A DNA stretch of 64,000 nt from Bradyrhizobium sp. CB2312 (GTDB taxonomy: Bacteria > Pseudomonadota > Alphaproteobacteria > Rhizobiales > Xanthobacteraceae): NCBI RefSeq assembly GCF_029714425.1, contig NZ_CP121668.1, positions 1,323,501 to 1,387,500 of the forward strand. Direction: 5' to 3'. The notes beneath the pieces were generated by a model that searched no databases, was not told the DNA's origin, and saw nothing but the letters and a program-made list of their open reading frames with translations. Position numbers and translations under genes: made by a program. Each line of letters begins with the position of its first letter. Within the stretch, counting starts at the first letter, position 1. Positions 54,876 to 63,318 of this stretch are shown here, piece after piece.

Positions 54876-56444
54876 TCAAATCTCCTTCTTCTGCATCGCG
54901 CCCGCAATGTAGTCCGCCTGCCGGATCGCCAGCGCGACGATGGTCAGCGTCGGGTTGCAGGCCGCGCCGCTGGTGAACTGGCTGCCGTCCGAGACGAACA
55001 GGTTCTTGACGTCGTGGCTCTGCCCGAACTTGTTGACCACGCCATCCCTGGGCTTCTCGCTCATCCGGTTGGTGCCGAGATTGTGCGTGCTCGGATAGGG
55101 CGGGGTCGGATAGGTCACGGTGGCGCCGACGGCATCATAGACCGCGGCGCCCTGCTTGTAGGCATGGGCGCGCATCGCGACGTCGTTGGGATGATCGTCG
55201 AAATGCACGCTCGCAACCGCCTGCCCATGCTTGTCCTTGACGACGGGATCGAGCGTGATGCGGTTGGTCTCCTGTGGCATGTCCTCGCCGACCAGCCACA
55301 TGCCGGCCATCCTGGGATAGCCGTCGAGTGCCGACGTGAACGATCGGCCCCAGGCGCCGGGGTTGAGGAACGCTGCCATGAAGGGCAGGCCGATCGACAA
55401 CGTCTCCATCTCGTAGCCGCCGACGAAGCCGCGCTTCGGATCGTTGACGGATTCATCGCGGATGATTCCGGCCATGGTGGTGCCGCGATACATGTGCACC
55501 GATTTCTCGAAGACGGCATAGACGCTGCCGGTCATGTGCCGCATGTAGTTGCGGCCGACCTGGCCCGACGAGTTCGCAAGCCCGTCGGGGAACATGGTCG
55601 AGGCGCTGTTGAGCAAGAGCCGCGGGCTCTCGATCGAATTGCCGGCGACCGCGACGATGCGCGCCTTCTGGCGCTGCATCGCGCCGCTCTCGTCGGCATA
55701 GACCACGCCGGTGACCTTGCCGCTGGCATCGTGCTCGATCTTGACCACCATGCTGCTTGGGCGAACTTCAAGGTTGCCGGTCGCCTCTCCCTTGGGAATC
55801 TCGGTGTAGAGCGTCGACCATTTTGCGCCGGACTTGCAGCCCTGGAAGCAGAAGCCGATCTGCTGGCAGGAGCCGCGGCCGTCGCGCGGCTGGCTGTTGA
55901 TGGCCATGTTGCCGGTGTGCACGGTCTTGTAGCCGAGCTTCTTGGCGCCAGCCTCCAGCACCTTGAAGTTATTGTTGCCGGGAAGTCCGGGAATGCCGTT
56001 GGTGCGGGTCACGCCCATCTTGTTCTCGGCCTTGGCGTACCATGGCTCCATCTCGGCCAGTGTGACCGGCCAGTCCAGAAGATTGGCGCCGGGAATGTTG
56101 CCATAGGTGCTCTTCACCTTGAACTCGTGCTCGTCGAAGCGCAGCGAGGCGCCGGCCCAATGTGTCGTGGAGCCGCCGACCGCCTTGACGATCCATGCGG
56201 GCAGGCCTGAGAAGTCTTTGGCGACGCGCCAAGTGCCGGACGTGGTGCGCGCATCGGTCCAGGCGAGCTGGGAAAAACTCTCCCACTCGTCGTTGACGAA
56301 GTCCTGGTTCTCGATGCGGGGGCCGGCCTCGAGGATGACGACCTTGACGCCCTTCTGCGCGAGCTCGTTGCCCAGCGTGCCGCCGCCGGCACCGGAGCCG
56401 ACGATCACCACAACGCCGCTGTCGTTCAGATCGAATTTTGCCAT
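54876..56444 (-). CDS. GMC-family FAD dehydrogenase (large subunit)
   Basis: This 522-residue flavoprotein has an FAD-binding Rossmann motif VVIVGSGAGGGTLGNELAQK at the N-terminus, GGSTTHWAGASLRF around residue 90, a Cys-rich CQQIGFCFQGCKSG segment, and the C-terminal GMC block THNLGTNRMSEKPRDGVV with NPTLTIVALAIRQADYI. This matches the large subunit of membrane-bound sugar/alcohol dehydrogenases (gluconate 2-dehydrogenase type) rather than oxygen-using oxidases. The small subunit lies 29 bases upstream on the same strand. The substrate is unknown. The ATG at 56444 begins MAKFDLND. Confidence 0.92.
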   Translation of the reverse strand: MAKFDLNDSGVVVIVGSGAGGGTLGNELAQKGVKVVILEAGPRIENQDFVNDEWESFSQLAWTDARTTSGTWRVAKDFSGLPAWIVKAVGGSTTHWAGASLRFDEHEFKVKSTYGNIPGANLLDWPVTLAEMEPWYAKAENKMGVTRTNGIPGLPGNNNFKVLEAGAKKLGYKTVHTGNMAINSQPRDGRGSCQQIGFCFQGCKSGAKWSTLYTEIPKGEATGNLEVRPSSMVVKIEHDASGKVTGVVYADESGAMQRQKARIVAVAGNSIESPRLLLNSASTMFPDGLANSSGQVGRNYMRHMTGSVYAVFEKSVHMYRGTTMAGIIRDESVNDPKRGFVGGYEMETLSIGLPFMAAFLNPGAWGRSFTSALDGYPRMAGMWLVGEDMPQETNRITLDPVVKDKHGQAVASVHFDDHPNDVAMRAHAYKQGAAVYDAVGATVTYPTPPYPSTHNLGTNRMSEKPRDGVVNKFGQSHDVKNLFVSDGSQFTSGAACNPTLTIVALAIRQADYIAGAMQKKEI

Positions 56445-56473
56445 ATGCGTTCTCCTGAACCGTTGGGGTGCGA

Positions 56474-57022
56474 TTAAGCCTTCGGCAGCCAGTCGATGTC
56501 GGCGAAGCCGCGGTTGATGTAGCCGCCGTGCTCGGCGGAAGAGCCCTCGTAGCCGAAGCGAGGCCAGACCTCTTTCTGGTTGTAGAGGGAGACGACGAGG
56601 TCGCCGCGCACCTTCTGGAAGAAGTCGCTTCCCTCGATCTCCTTCAGCAGCACCACGCGATCGGCCTCCCAGGGCACCTCGGCATAGGGCGCCTTGTGAC
56701 GATCCTTCGCGTTCTGATCGAGCCTTGCGATGCCGTCGCTGATGAGAGCCTTGACGGCGGGATCCTTGGCGGCCTTGCCGTCCCACGGCTTGATCGCGAT
56801 GATGTAATAGCTGTCGCCCAGCACATCGTGCGGATAGATGTCACGCGCGACCTTCAGCAGCGTCTTCATCGTCGCAGGCGAGAGCGCGGTGGCATCATCG
56901 GCCCAGGCGTCCTCGATGCTGACGGCGACGCTGGTCGCGACAGCCACGACCGGCACGGCGGTCGCCGCGCCCTTGAGAAAGACGCGGCGGCTGTGCTTGC
57001 TTCGACGATCGACTTCTCTCAT
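56474..57022 (-). CDS. Gluconate 2-dehydrogenase subunit 3-like protein (Tat-exported)
   Basis: This 182-residue protein has a twin-arginine signal (SRRVFLKGAATAVPVVAVAT). The mature domain contains TMKTLLKVARDIYPHDVLGD, an LDQNAKDRHK stretch, and DFFQKVRGDLVVSLYNQKEV followed by WPRFGYEG, the conserved core of the family. Such small subunits carry the folded FAD subunit across the membrane and stabilise it. It lies between the VOC gene and the GMC gene in a four-gene operon. Confidence 0.9.
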   Translation of the reverse strand: MREVDRRSKHSRRVFLKGAATAVPVVAVATSVAVSIEDAWADDATALSPATMKTLLKVARDIYPHDVLGDSYYIIAIKPWDGKAAKDPAVKALISDGIARLDQNAKDRHKAPYAEVPWEADRVVLLKEIEGSDFFQKVRGDLVVSLYNQKEVWPRFGYEGSSAEHGGYINRGFADIDWLPKA

Positions 57023-57063
57023 GGCATTCCTCCGTGGATTTTTGTGATTTGGATTTTCTGTGA

Positions 57064-57459
57064 TCAGCCGAAGCGTCCGCCCCGCTGGATCACCTCGATC
57101 TTGTAGCCGTCGGGATCGCTGACGAAGAAAAAGCGCGCCAGCGTCCTGCCGTCGTGCTTGAAATCGCGTAACGGGCCCGGTGCGAGCTTCTCGCGCTCGA
57201 AGCGGGCATGTTCGGCATCGAGATCCTCGACCACCACGGCGAGATGGCCGTAGCCATCGCCGAGCGCATAGGGCTCCTTGCGATCGAAATTGACCGTCAG
57301 CTCGACCTCGAAAGGTGAGGAGGGGTGACGCAGATAGATCAGGGCGAAGTCCGCGAATTTCAGGTGGTCGGCGACTTCGAGACAGAAGGCACGCCTGTAG
57401 AAGTCGAGCGAGCGCGCCTCATCCAGCACGCGGATCATGGAATGAACGGGCTTTGCCAT
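57064..57459 (-). CDS. VOC-family (glyoxalase I-like) protein
   Basis: This 131-residue protein has two beta-alpha-beta-beta-beta modules: HSMIRVLDEARSLDFYRRAF, then FEVELTVN, GYGHLAVVVEDLDAEHARF and FFFVSDPDGYKIEVIQRGG. His and Glu residues at the usual metal positions are present, so it is compatible with lactoylglutathione lyase or another glyoxalase-like lyase. It starts directly after the stop of the cytochrome c gene with no gap, and may act on a reactive carbonyl product of the dehydrogenase. Confidence 0.9.
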   Translation of the reverse strand: MAKPVHSMIRVLDEARSLDFYRRAFCLEVADHLKFADFALIYLRHPSSPFEVELTVNFDRKEPYALGDGYGHLAVVVEDLDAEHARFEREKLAPGPLRDFKHDGRTLARFFFVSDPDGYKIEVIQRGGRFG

Positions 57460-57846
57460 TCAGTTCTGCTCCTTGAGGTAAGCAATGATGGCGGCGCGCG
57501 TCTCCGGCTTGGCCTGCCGGTACACCATGGTCACGCCGGGAATGACGGCTTGCGGATTGGTCAGCCATGCATCGAGCCTGGTCTCGTCCCAGGCGAAGTC
57601 CGCCTTCGCGAGGGCTTCCGAGTATTTGAAACCGTCGACCTTGCCGGCTGGGCGGCCGACGATCTTCACCAGTGGTGGGCCTTGCCGCGTCGGCTCCGAC
57701 GAACTCGTGGTGTGGCACACCGCGCATTGCTGCTTGAACAGCGCCGCGCCATCCGGCGGCTTTGCGACCGGCAATGGCATTTGCGCATCGGCGATCCGCA
57801 CCACCAGCACCATCGCGGTGCACAACCCCAGCACGACTGCGCGCAT
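57460..57846 (-). CDS. Class I cytochrome c
   Basis: This 128-residue exported cytochrome has a signal peptide (about residues 1-22, ending ADAQ), haem motif CAVCH near residue 45, and a Met ligand in VTMVYRQ. It is the first gene of the operon cytochrome c - VOC - subunit 3 - GMC, so it is the likely electron acceptor of the dehydrogenase in the periplasm. The ATG at 57846 begins the signal peptide. Confidence 0.9.
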   Translation of the reverse strand: MRAVVLGLCTAMVLVVRIADAQMPLPVAKPPDGAALFKQQCAVCHTTSSSEPTRQGPPLVKIVGRPAGKVDGFKYSEALAKADFAWDETRLDAWLTNPQAVIPGVTMVYRQAKPETRAAIIAYLKEQN

Positions 57847-58143
57847 CGTCAAGGCTCGCCCGTCCACATCAAATCCAGTGTGCGCAAACTCTAGGCGTCG
57901 CCAAAGATGCGGTGGTAGTAGCGGGCTATTTTCGCTGCGCGCGGCATGTGGTGTTCCGCGCTGCCTTATATGCGGAGCACAATTCCGCGAAAGCGCCGTC
58001 AAATCCCTAAACGATCACCACACCATGCGCATTGCATGACAGCCGCGCCGCTCGAACTCTCTACGCGATGCGATGGCCCGGTGCAGACGAGCGGCGTGGG
58101 GAGCCGCCGAGCCACTGATCGCGAAAAAATCCAGGAGAAATGG

Positions 58144-58446
58144 ATGAAGTTGGTGAAGACCTCGATGATCGCATGCGCCCTGTCGGCTCTCATTGCGACG
58201 CCCGTTCTCGCGCAAGGCGCCCCGCCCGCCAAGACAGGCGGCACCGTGCAAAGCAAGCCCATGCAAGGCACGATGGGCAGTGGCGATGAGGAGATGAATG
58301 CCCAGCCCGGCGCGGCGGGTGAGAAGACCGGCATGAAGCCGAGCAAAGGCACCCGAGGCACGGTCGGCACCACGGGCAGCGCCGCGCACAAGGGGACCGC
58401 CGACGATCCCACGGCGGGCGGCGCCGCCCCATCCAAGCGTTACTAA
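58144..58446 (+). CDS. Small exported Gly/Thr-rich protein
   Basis: This 100-residue protein has a signal peptide (MKLVKTSMIACALSALIATP, ending LAQG). A disordered mature part is rich in Gly, Thr, Ala and Lys, with repeated KGT/GTVGT-type steps. No domain is recognised. The ATG at 58144 follows AGGAGAAAT; an ATG four bases earlier is in another frame. A strong terminator follows. Confidence 0.68.
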   Translation: MKLVKTSMIACALSALIATPVLAQGAPPAKTGGTVQSKPMQGTMGSGDEEMNAQPGAAGEKTGMKPSKGTRGTVGTTGSAAHKGTADDPTAGGAAPSKRY

Positions 58447-58464
58447 TCCCGCCGGGTGACACTG

Positions 58465-58497
58465 AAAACTCCGGTCGCGTTGCGGCCGGAGTTTTTT
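58465..58497 (+). terminator. Rho-independent terminator
   Basis: AAAACTCCGG and CCGGAGTTTTTT form the stem around a short GC-rich loop, 18 bases after the small exported protein. With its A-rich left side it can also serve arfB from the other strand. Confidence 0.88.
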
Positions 58498-58509
58498 CAC
58501 CTGTGCTTG

Positions 58510-58926
58510 CTAATCGTCGAAGCGGCCGCCTCGGCCGGCCTTGACGTCGCTGCGGCGCTTCTTGCCGTCGAGCCGGCGCTGCTTGGAGGCGAAGGTCGGC
58601 CGCGTCGCACGGCGCGGCGTCGGGCGCACCATGGCCTCCTTGAGGATCTCGACGAGGCGGTCGATGGCGTCCTGGCGGTTGCGCTCCTGGGTGCGGAAAC
58701 GCTGCGCGTGGATCACGATCACGCCGTCCTTGGTCATGCGCTGGCCGGCGATGCGGGTGAGCCGGATGGCTGCGTCCTCCGGGATCGCCAGCTTGCTTGT
58801 GTCAAAACGCAACTGGGCCGAGGTCGCGACCTTGTTGACGTTCTGACCGCCCGGGCCGGAGGCGCGGACAAAGCCGATCTCGATGTCGTCCTCGTCGATG
58901 ACGAGATCGCGGGATATCCGCAGCAT
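58510..58926 (-). CDS. arfB: ArfB (YaeJ) peptidyl-tRNA hydrolase, ribosome rescue factor
   Basis: This 138-residue release-factor-like protein frees ribosomes stalled without a stop codon. It contains the GGQ motif in SGPGGQNVNKVATS (about residues 24-37), and a C-terminal basic tail (KQRRLDGKKRRSDVKAGRGG) that enters the empty mRNA channel. It lacks the codon-reading domains of RF1/RF2, as expected. The ATG at 58926 (MLRISRDLVI) is the family start. Confidence 0.93.
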   Translation of the reverse strand: MLRISRDLVIDEDDIEIGFVRASGPGGQNVNKVATSAQLRFDTSKLAIPEDAAIRLTRIAGQRMTKDGVIVIHAQRFRTQERNRQDAIDRLVEILKEAMVRPTPRRATRPTFASKQRRLDGKKRRSDVKAGRGGRFDD

Positions 58927-58998
58927 GATGGCACCATTCGTGATGCCCGGACATATCGCGGACGTCCACGTTCGGCAATGGCGCTCATGCAAACGCAA

Positions 58999-59021
58999 AT
59001 GGCCGGGACGAGCCCGGCCAT
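58999..59021. repeat. Short hairpin of the ATGGCCGGG repeat type
   Basis: ATGGCCGGG and CCCGGCCAT enclose five bases. It is half of the element seen at 8687; a degenerate ATGCCCGG at about 58943 may be the other half. Confidence 0.65.
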
Positions 59022-59045
59022 CTGAGGAAGCGTATAGAGAAGGGG

Positions 59046-60401
59046 TCAGTTCGACTTCGTCGCCGGTTGCGCCGCGGCCTGCGGGGTGCGGCCGACCACG
59101 ACGGTCAGCAGGCCCTGGCCCCAGAGGCGCTTGGCGGCGGCCTTGGCGTCGTCCAGCGTCACCGCGTCGACGATGGCGTTGCGCTTCTCGATATAGTCGA
59201 TCGGCAGCTTGTCCTGCTGGTACTGCAGCAGCGCCTGGGCGAGCTTGGAGGAGGTGTCGAGCGCCAGCATCTGCGAGCCCTTGAGGTAGGACTTGGCCTC
59301 GTCGAGCTCCTTCTGCGTCGGGCCCTCCTCGGCGATGCGGCGCACCTCCTTCTCGATGGCATCGATGGTGTCGCCGGCGCGGTCGGCGCGCGTGCCGGTG
59401 TTGCCGATGAAGACCGCCGAATGCTCCATCCAGAGCAGCGATTCGAATACCGAATAGGCGAGGCCACGCTTCTCGCGCACCTCGCGATAGAGCCGCGAGG
59501 ACAGTCCGCCGCCGCCGAGGATGTGGTTGACGACATAGGCCGCCATGAAGTTGGGATCGCTGCGCTTCACGCCGGGGCCGCCGAAGGTGATCACGGTCTG
59601 CGGGACGTCGAGCGTCACGAAGGCGCGCTGCGGCGGCTTGGCCGCCTCGATGTCGGGAACCGGCGTGAGGTTGGCCTTAGCGGGAAGGCTGCCGAAGGTG
59701 TGGTCGAGCAGCTTGCCGAGGGTCTCGGGATCGACGTCGCCGACCACCGCGATCTTCAGCCCATCCTTGGCGAGGACGCGGCCGACATAGTCCTTCAGGT
59801 CGGCGACCGTGATGGTCGGCACGCTCTCCAGCGTGCCGTTGGTCTGCCGGCCGTAGGGGTGATCGCCGAAGGCGACCTCGAGGAATTTGCGGCTCGCCAG
59901 CGAGGTCGGGTTGGTGGTCTCGCGGCGCAGGCCGGAGATCACCTGCGAGCGGATGCGCTCGACATCGGCGGTGTCGAAATGCGGCGAGGTCAGCGCGCTC
60001 CTGAGCAGGTCGAAGGCTTCGTCCTTGTTGTCGCGCAGCATGCGCAGGCTGCCGCGGAACGTATCGCGGGTGGCGCTGAAGGAGAGCTCGATGGCGCGGC
60101 GATCGAGCCGCTCATGGAAGGTCTTGGAATCGAGATCGCCGGAGCCCTCGTCGAGCAGGTCGCCGACGAGATTGGCGACGCCCGACTTGTCCTTGGGATC
60201 CTGCGCCGAGCCGCCGGCAAAGGAATATTCCATGGCGATCAGCGGCACGGTCGCGTCCTGGACGAACCAGGCCTCGATGCCGCCGGGCGAGACCAGGCGC
60301 TGGATCTTTGCGGCCGCTTGCGACGGCGAAACGGTCGCGAGCGCAAGCGCCGCGCCGGTGGCAAGGGAGAAGGCAACGCGTCGAAGGAAGGGATAGGTCA
60401 C
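59046..60401 (-). CDS. M16-family peptidase-like protein, non-catalytic partner
   Basis: This 451-residue exported protein has a signal peptide (FLRRVAFSLATGAALALA, ending SQAA) and two M16 domains. At the position of the zinc motif HxxEH it reads GVANLVGDLLDEGSGDLD, so the catalytic residues are missing. The second-half signature RLYREVREKRGLAYSVF is intact and typical of partners that bind substrate. The start is a GTG (60401) overlapping the stop of the catalytic partner, so the two are coupled and probably form a heterodimer like mitochondrial processing peptidase. Confidence 0.9.
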   Translation of the reverse strand: MTYPFLRRVAFSLATGAALALATVSPSQAAAKIQRLVSPGGIEAWFVQDATVPLIAMEYSFAGGSAQDPKDKSGVANLVGDLLDEGSGDLDSKTFHERLDRRAIELSFSATRDTFRGSLRMLRDNKDEAFDLLRSALTSPHFDTADVERIRSQVISGLRRETTNPTSLASRKFLEVAFGDHPYGRQTNGTLESVPTITVADLKDYVGRVLAKDGLKIAVVGDVDPETLGKLLDHTFGSLPAKANLTPVPDIEAAKPPQRAFVTLDVPQTVITFGGPGVKRSDPNFMAAYVVNHILGGGGLSSRLYREVREKRGLAYSVFESLLWMEHSAVFIGNTGTRADRAGDTIDAIEKEVRRIAEEGPTQKELDEAKSYLKGSQMLALDTSSKLAQALLQYQQDKLPIDYIEKRNAIVDAVTLDDAKAAAKRLWGQGLLTVVVGRTPQAAAQPATKSN

Positions 60402-61789
60402 GAACGCTTCTCCTCGCGCTTGGCGGTGGCGGTGTCCTTGATCAGATAGCCGGTCACCGAGCGCTTCTTCTCGAGCCATTTCTGCGCGACAGCGCGCACC
60501 TGCTCGGCGGTGACCGCTCGGATGCGGTCAGGCCAGCTCCTGATGTCCTCAATCGACAGGCCCGTGGTCAGGGCGCCGCCGTACCAGCGCGCCAGCACCG
60601 CCTGGTTGTCCTGGGCGTAGATCGCCTCGGCAATGAGCTGGGTCTTCACCCGCTCGAGGTCCTCGGCGCGGATCGGGTTCTGCGCGATGTCGGCGATGAC
60701 GCCGTCGATCACCTGCTCGACCTCGGTGAAGCTGATGCCCGGCTTCGGCGCGGCCGAGATCGCGAACTGGGTCGGGTCGAGCGAGATGCTCGAATAGCTG
60801 GCGCTGGCAGAGACCGCGAGCGGCTTGTCGACGACGAGGGCGCGGTAGAGATAGGAATTGCTGCCGCTGCCCATCAGCTGCGCGAGCACGTCGAGCGCTG
60901 CGCTTTCGCCGGCCGCGGCGGTCGTCGCCGAGGGCACCAGATAATAGCGCCGCAGGTTCGGCTGCTCGACGCGCGGGTCGGCCAGCGTGACGGTGCGCGG
61001 CGCCGCCGGCTCCGGCTCCTGCGGGCGGACGCGCCGCGCCGGGATCGCGGGCTGGGCCGGGATCGCGCCGAAATTGCGCTCGACCAGCGGGCGGATGTCG
61101 GCGGCCTCGACGTCGCCGGCGATCACCAGGATCGCGTTGTTCGGCGCGTAGAAGCGGCGGTAGAAGGCGAGCGCATCCTCGCGATCGAGCTTCTCGATCT
61201 CCTGGTGCCAGCCGATCACCGGCCGGCCGTAGGGATGGTTGAGATAGAGCGCGGCCATGATCTGCTCGTTGAGCCGCGCATCCGGATTGTTGGCGACGCG
61301 CATGTTGTACTCTTCGAGCACGACGTCGCGCTCCGGCAGCACGTTCTCGTCCTTGAGGATCAGGCCGGTCATGCGGTCGGCCTCGAACTCCATCATGGTC
61401 GGCAGCTGCTCTTTCGGAACACGCTGGTAGTAATTGGTGTAGTCGACCGAGGTCGAGGCGTTCTCGTTGCCGCCGACGCGGAGCACGGTCTGGGAGAATT
61501 CGCCGACCGGATGCTTCGAGGTGCCCTTGAACATCAGATGCTCGAGGAAGTGCGCGAGGCCGGACTTGCCCGGCGTCTCGTCGGCCGAGCCGACCTTGTA
61601 CCAGATCATCTCGGTGACCACGGGCGTGCGGTGATCCGGGATCACCACGACCTGCATGCCGTTGTCGAGCGTGAAGCTGGCGGGCGGAGCCGATGTCACA
61701 GTGGTTTGGGCGAGGGCGCTGGCTGAGAGGACACTCGTCGAAAGCAGCGCGGCAAGGAGGCAGGCGGCCGATCGGTAAGAGGACATCAT
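60398..61789 (-). CDS. M16-family zinc peptidase, catalytic subunit
   Basis: This 463-residue periplasmic peptidase has a signal peptide (about residues 1-28, ending ALAQ). The inverted zinc motif is complete: GLAHFLEHLMFKGT (HFLEH), with a downstream Glu in NEQIMAALYLNHPYGRP. The second-half signature NSYLYRALVVDKPLAVS is also present. It is related to PqqL and processing peptidases that clear signal or transit peptides. It is followed by its non-catalytic partner. Confidence 0.93.
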   Translation of the reverse strand: MMSSYRSAACLLAALLSTSVLSASALAQTTVTSAPPASFTLDNGMQVVVIPDHRTPVVTEMIWYKVGSADETPGKSGLAHFLEHLMFKGTSKHPVGEFSQTVLRVGGNENASTSVDYTNYYQRVPKEQLPTMMEFEADRMTGLILKDENVLPERDVVLEEYNMRVANNPDARLNEQIMAALYLNHPYGRPVIGWHQEIEKLDREDALAFYRRFYAPNNAILVIAGDVEAADIRPLVERNFGAIPAQPAIPARRVRPQEPEPAAPRTVTLADPRVEQPNLRRYYLVPSATTAAAGESAALDVLAQLMGSGSNSYLYRALVVDKPLAVSASASYSSISLDPTQFAISAAPKPGISFTEVEQVIDGVIADIAQNPIRAEDLERVKTQLIAEAIYAQDNQAVLARWYGGALTTGLSIEDIRSWPDRIRAVTAEQVRAVAQKWLEKKRSVTGYLIKDTATAKREEKRS

Positions 61790-61991
61790 GATCCCTGGTG
61801 AGAGGCCGAGGTCCGGATCTCCGGCTCGGTGGCGCGGTATGCTACGCCGCGCGGCTGAGGCTTCGCGTCACGAAGCAGCAAACTCAACGCGTAGGCAAGT
61901 TACTGATAGGCAATTTATCGATCGCGGCCGGCGTGCAGGGGCCGCCGGCGCCAGGTCCGCTTGTGTCAGGATGTCGCGTTGGGACGGAACG

Positions 61992-62717
61992 TTATTGTTC
62001 CTTGTCCTTGCCCGACATGATGTCGAAGTAGGTCTTCTTCGTGTTGTCCTTGCCGGCGCCGTAGGTGTAGTTCGGCGAGGGCGTCTGGTAGCCCGGCGGC
62101 GGCTCGACCAGCGACTGGCGCGGCGGCTCGCTGGTGAATTGCTTCTCTTCGGGGGTGCCGCCCTTCAGCATGCCCCACAGGCCGCCGCTGAAACCGAGCT
62201 GGGCGGGACTGAGCGACGGATTGGAGTTGGTGCCCGGCTGAATCGGATCATTGCTGGTACGCTCGGGCGCCGCGGTCCTGCCGACTTCCATCTCGGCCGG
62301 TGAAAGGGTGCGGCCCGCCTGCCAGTTCTCGGTCGCCTTGACCGCCTTCTTCCGCGCGGCAATGGCCTCCTTGCGGCGCTTCTCGTCGGGGTCCTTCGGC
62401 CAGTTCGGCGCATTCTTGGCCTGGGCGCCGGCCGGCGGCGGCAGGTCGAGCTTGGGCGGCACGACCAGCGGCGAGCGCTCGCGGTATTCGATGCCGGGCT
62501 TTTCCATGCTCTTGGCGCCGATGCCGGACATCAGATTGTCGATGAGCCTCTCTTCGAAGGTCATCCCGTCATCTTCATCTTCGTCATCACCGGCGCGGGC
62601 GGCGCCCGTCGCCATGACGAGACCGATGCCGAGCGCGACAGCGGACACTTTCAACGCCCGCCAGACCCCGCCTTGGGGATCTCGAACCATTGAACCGCTG
62701 GTTTTCGAGCTGCGCAT
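61992..62717 (-). CDS. Exported protein of unknown function
   Basis: This 241-residue protein has an N-terminal hydrophobic segment (ALKVSAVALGIGLVMATGAA) followed by a very acidic GDDEDEDDGM. A Pro/Lys-rich, probably disordered body follows, with a conserved-looking FEERLIDNLMSGIGAK and GFSGGLWGMLKGG. No family is recognised. It lies between lspA and the M16 pair on the same strand and is probably part of that operon. Confidence 0.7.
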   Translation of the reverse strand: MRSSKTSGSMVRDPQGGVWRALKVSAVALGIGLVMATGAARAGDDEDEDDGMTFEERLIDNLMSGIGAKSMEKPGIEYRERSPLVVPPKLDLPPPAGAQAKNAPNWPKDPDEKRRKEAIAARKKAVKATENWQAGRTLSPAEMEVGRTAAPERTSNDPIQPGTNSNPSLSPAQLGFSGGLWGMLKGGTPEEKQFTSEPPRQSLVEPPPGYQTPSPNYTYGAGKDNTKKTYFDIMSGKDKEQ

Positions 62718-62813
62718 CGCTGTACCTGTTCCATATTGTGGCAGATTGCCGCTCGCGCGCGGCCTAACCTTCGCAAAAGCAGGGTTCCACCTGTCGGTCC
62801 GTATCGGCCGGGA

Positions 62814-63308
62814 TCAGGGCGCTTTTGCGGCGGGTACCCCCAGGAAGGAATCATACAATAGCGCCGCCACCCCAGCAACGATGGCCACGTCGGCGAGGTT
62901 AAACACGTACCAATTATAGGTATTTCCGGCGATCTCGATGTGGAGCAGGGCGAAATCGACCACCGCGCCATAGGCGAGGCGGTCGATGCCGTTGCCGATC
63001 GCGCCCCCGATGATCAGGCCGAGCGCGACCGTCGCCAGCAGGGTGTGCGAGCGGGCCATCCAGATCGCCAGCGCCACCACGGCGATGGCCTTGACCGCCA
63101 TCAGCGCGATCTGCGCCGCCTGGCCGTCGTTCTGGAGCCAGCCGAAGCTGATGCCGATGTTCCAGGCCAGCACAAGGTCGAAGAACGGCGTCACCCGCAC
63201 CGCGCCGCGATGGGCGAGGTCGAACACGTTCAGCAGCCAGAGTTTCGAGGCCTGGTCGAGGATGACCGTGACCACGGCCGAGAGGATGCCGGCGCGGAGC
63301 GGGGTCAT
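62814..63308 (-). CDS. lspA: Lipoprotein signal peptidase LspA
   Basis: This 164-residue inner-membrane aspartyl peptidase removes signal peptides from lipoproteins. Four hydrophobic helices are visible. The catalytic pair lies in GNGIDRLAYGAVVDFALL and YVFNLADVAIVAG, and the N-terminal DQASKLW is also typical. It starts ten bases after the ileS stop, the usual ileS-lspA order. Confidence 0.95.
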   Translation of the reverse strand: MTPLRAGILSAVVTVILDQASKLWLLNVFDLAHRGAVRVTPFFDLVLAWNIGISFGWLQNDGQAAQIALMAVKAIAVVALAIWMARSHTLLATVALGLIIGGAIGNGIDRLAYGAVVDFALLHIEIAGNTYNWYVFNLADVAIVAGVAALLYDSFLGVPAAKAP

Positions 63309-63318
63309 GGCTGGCCGA

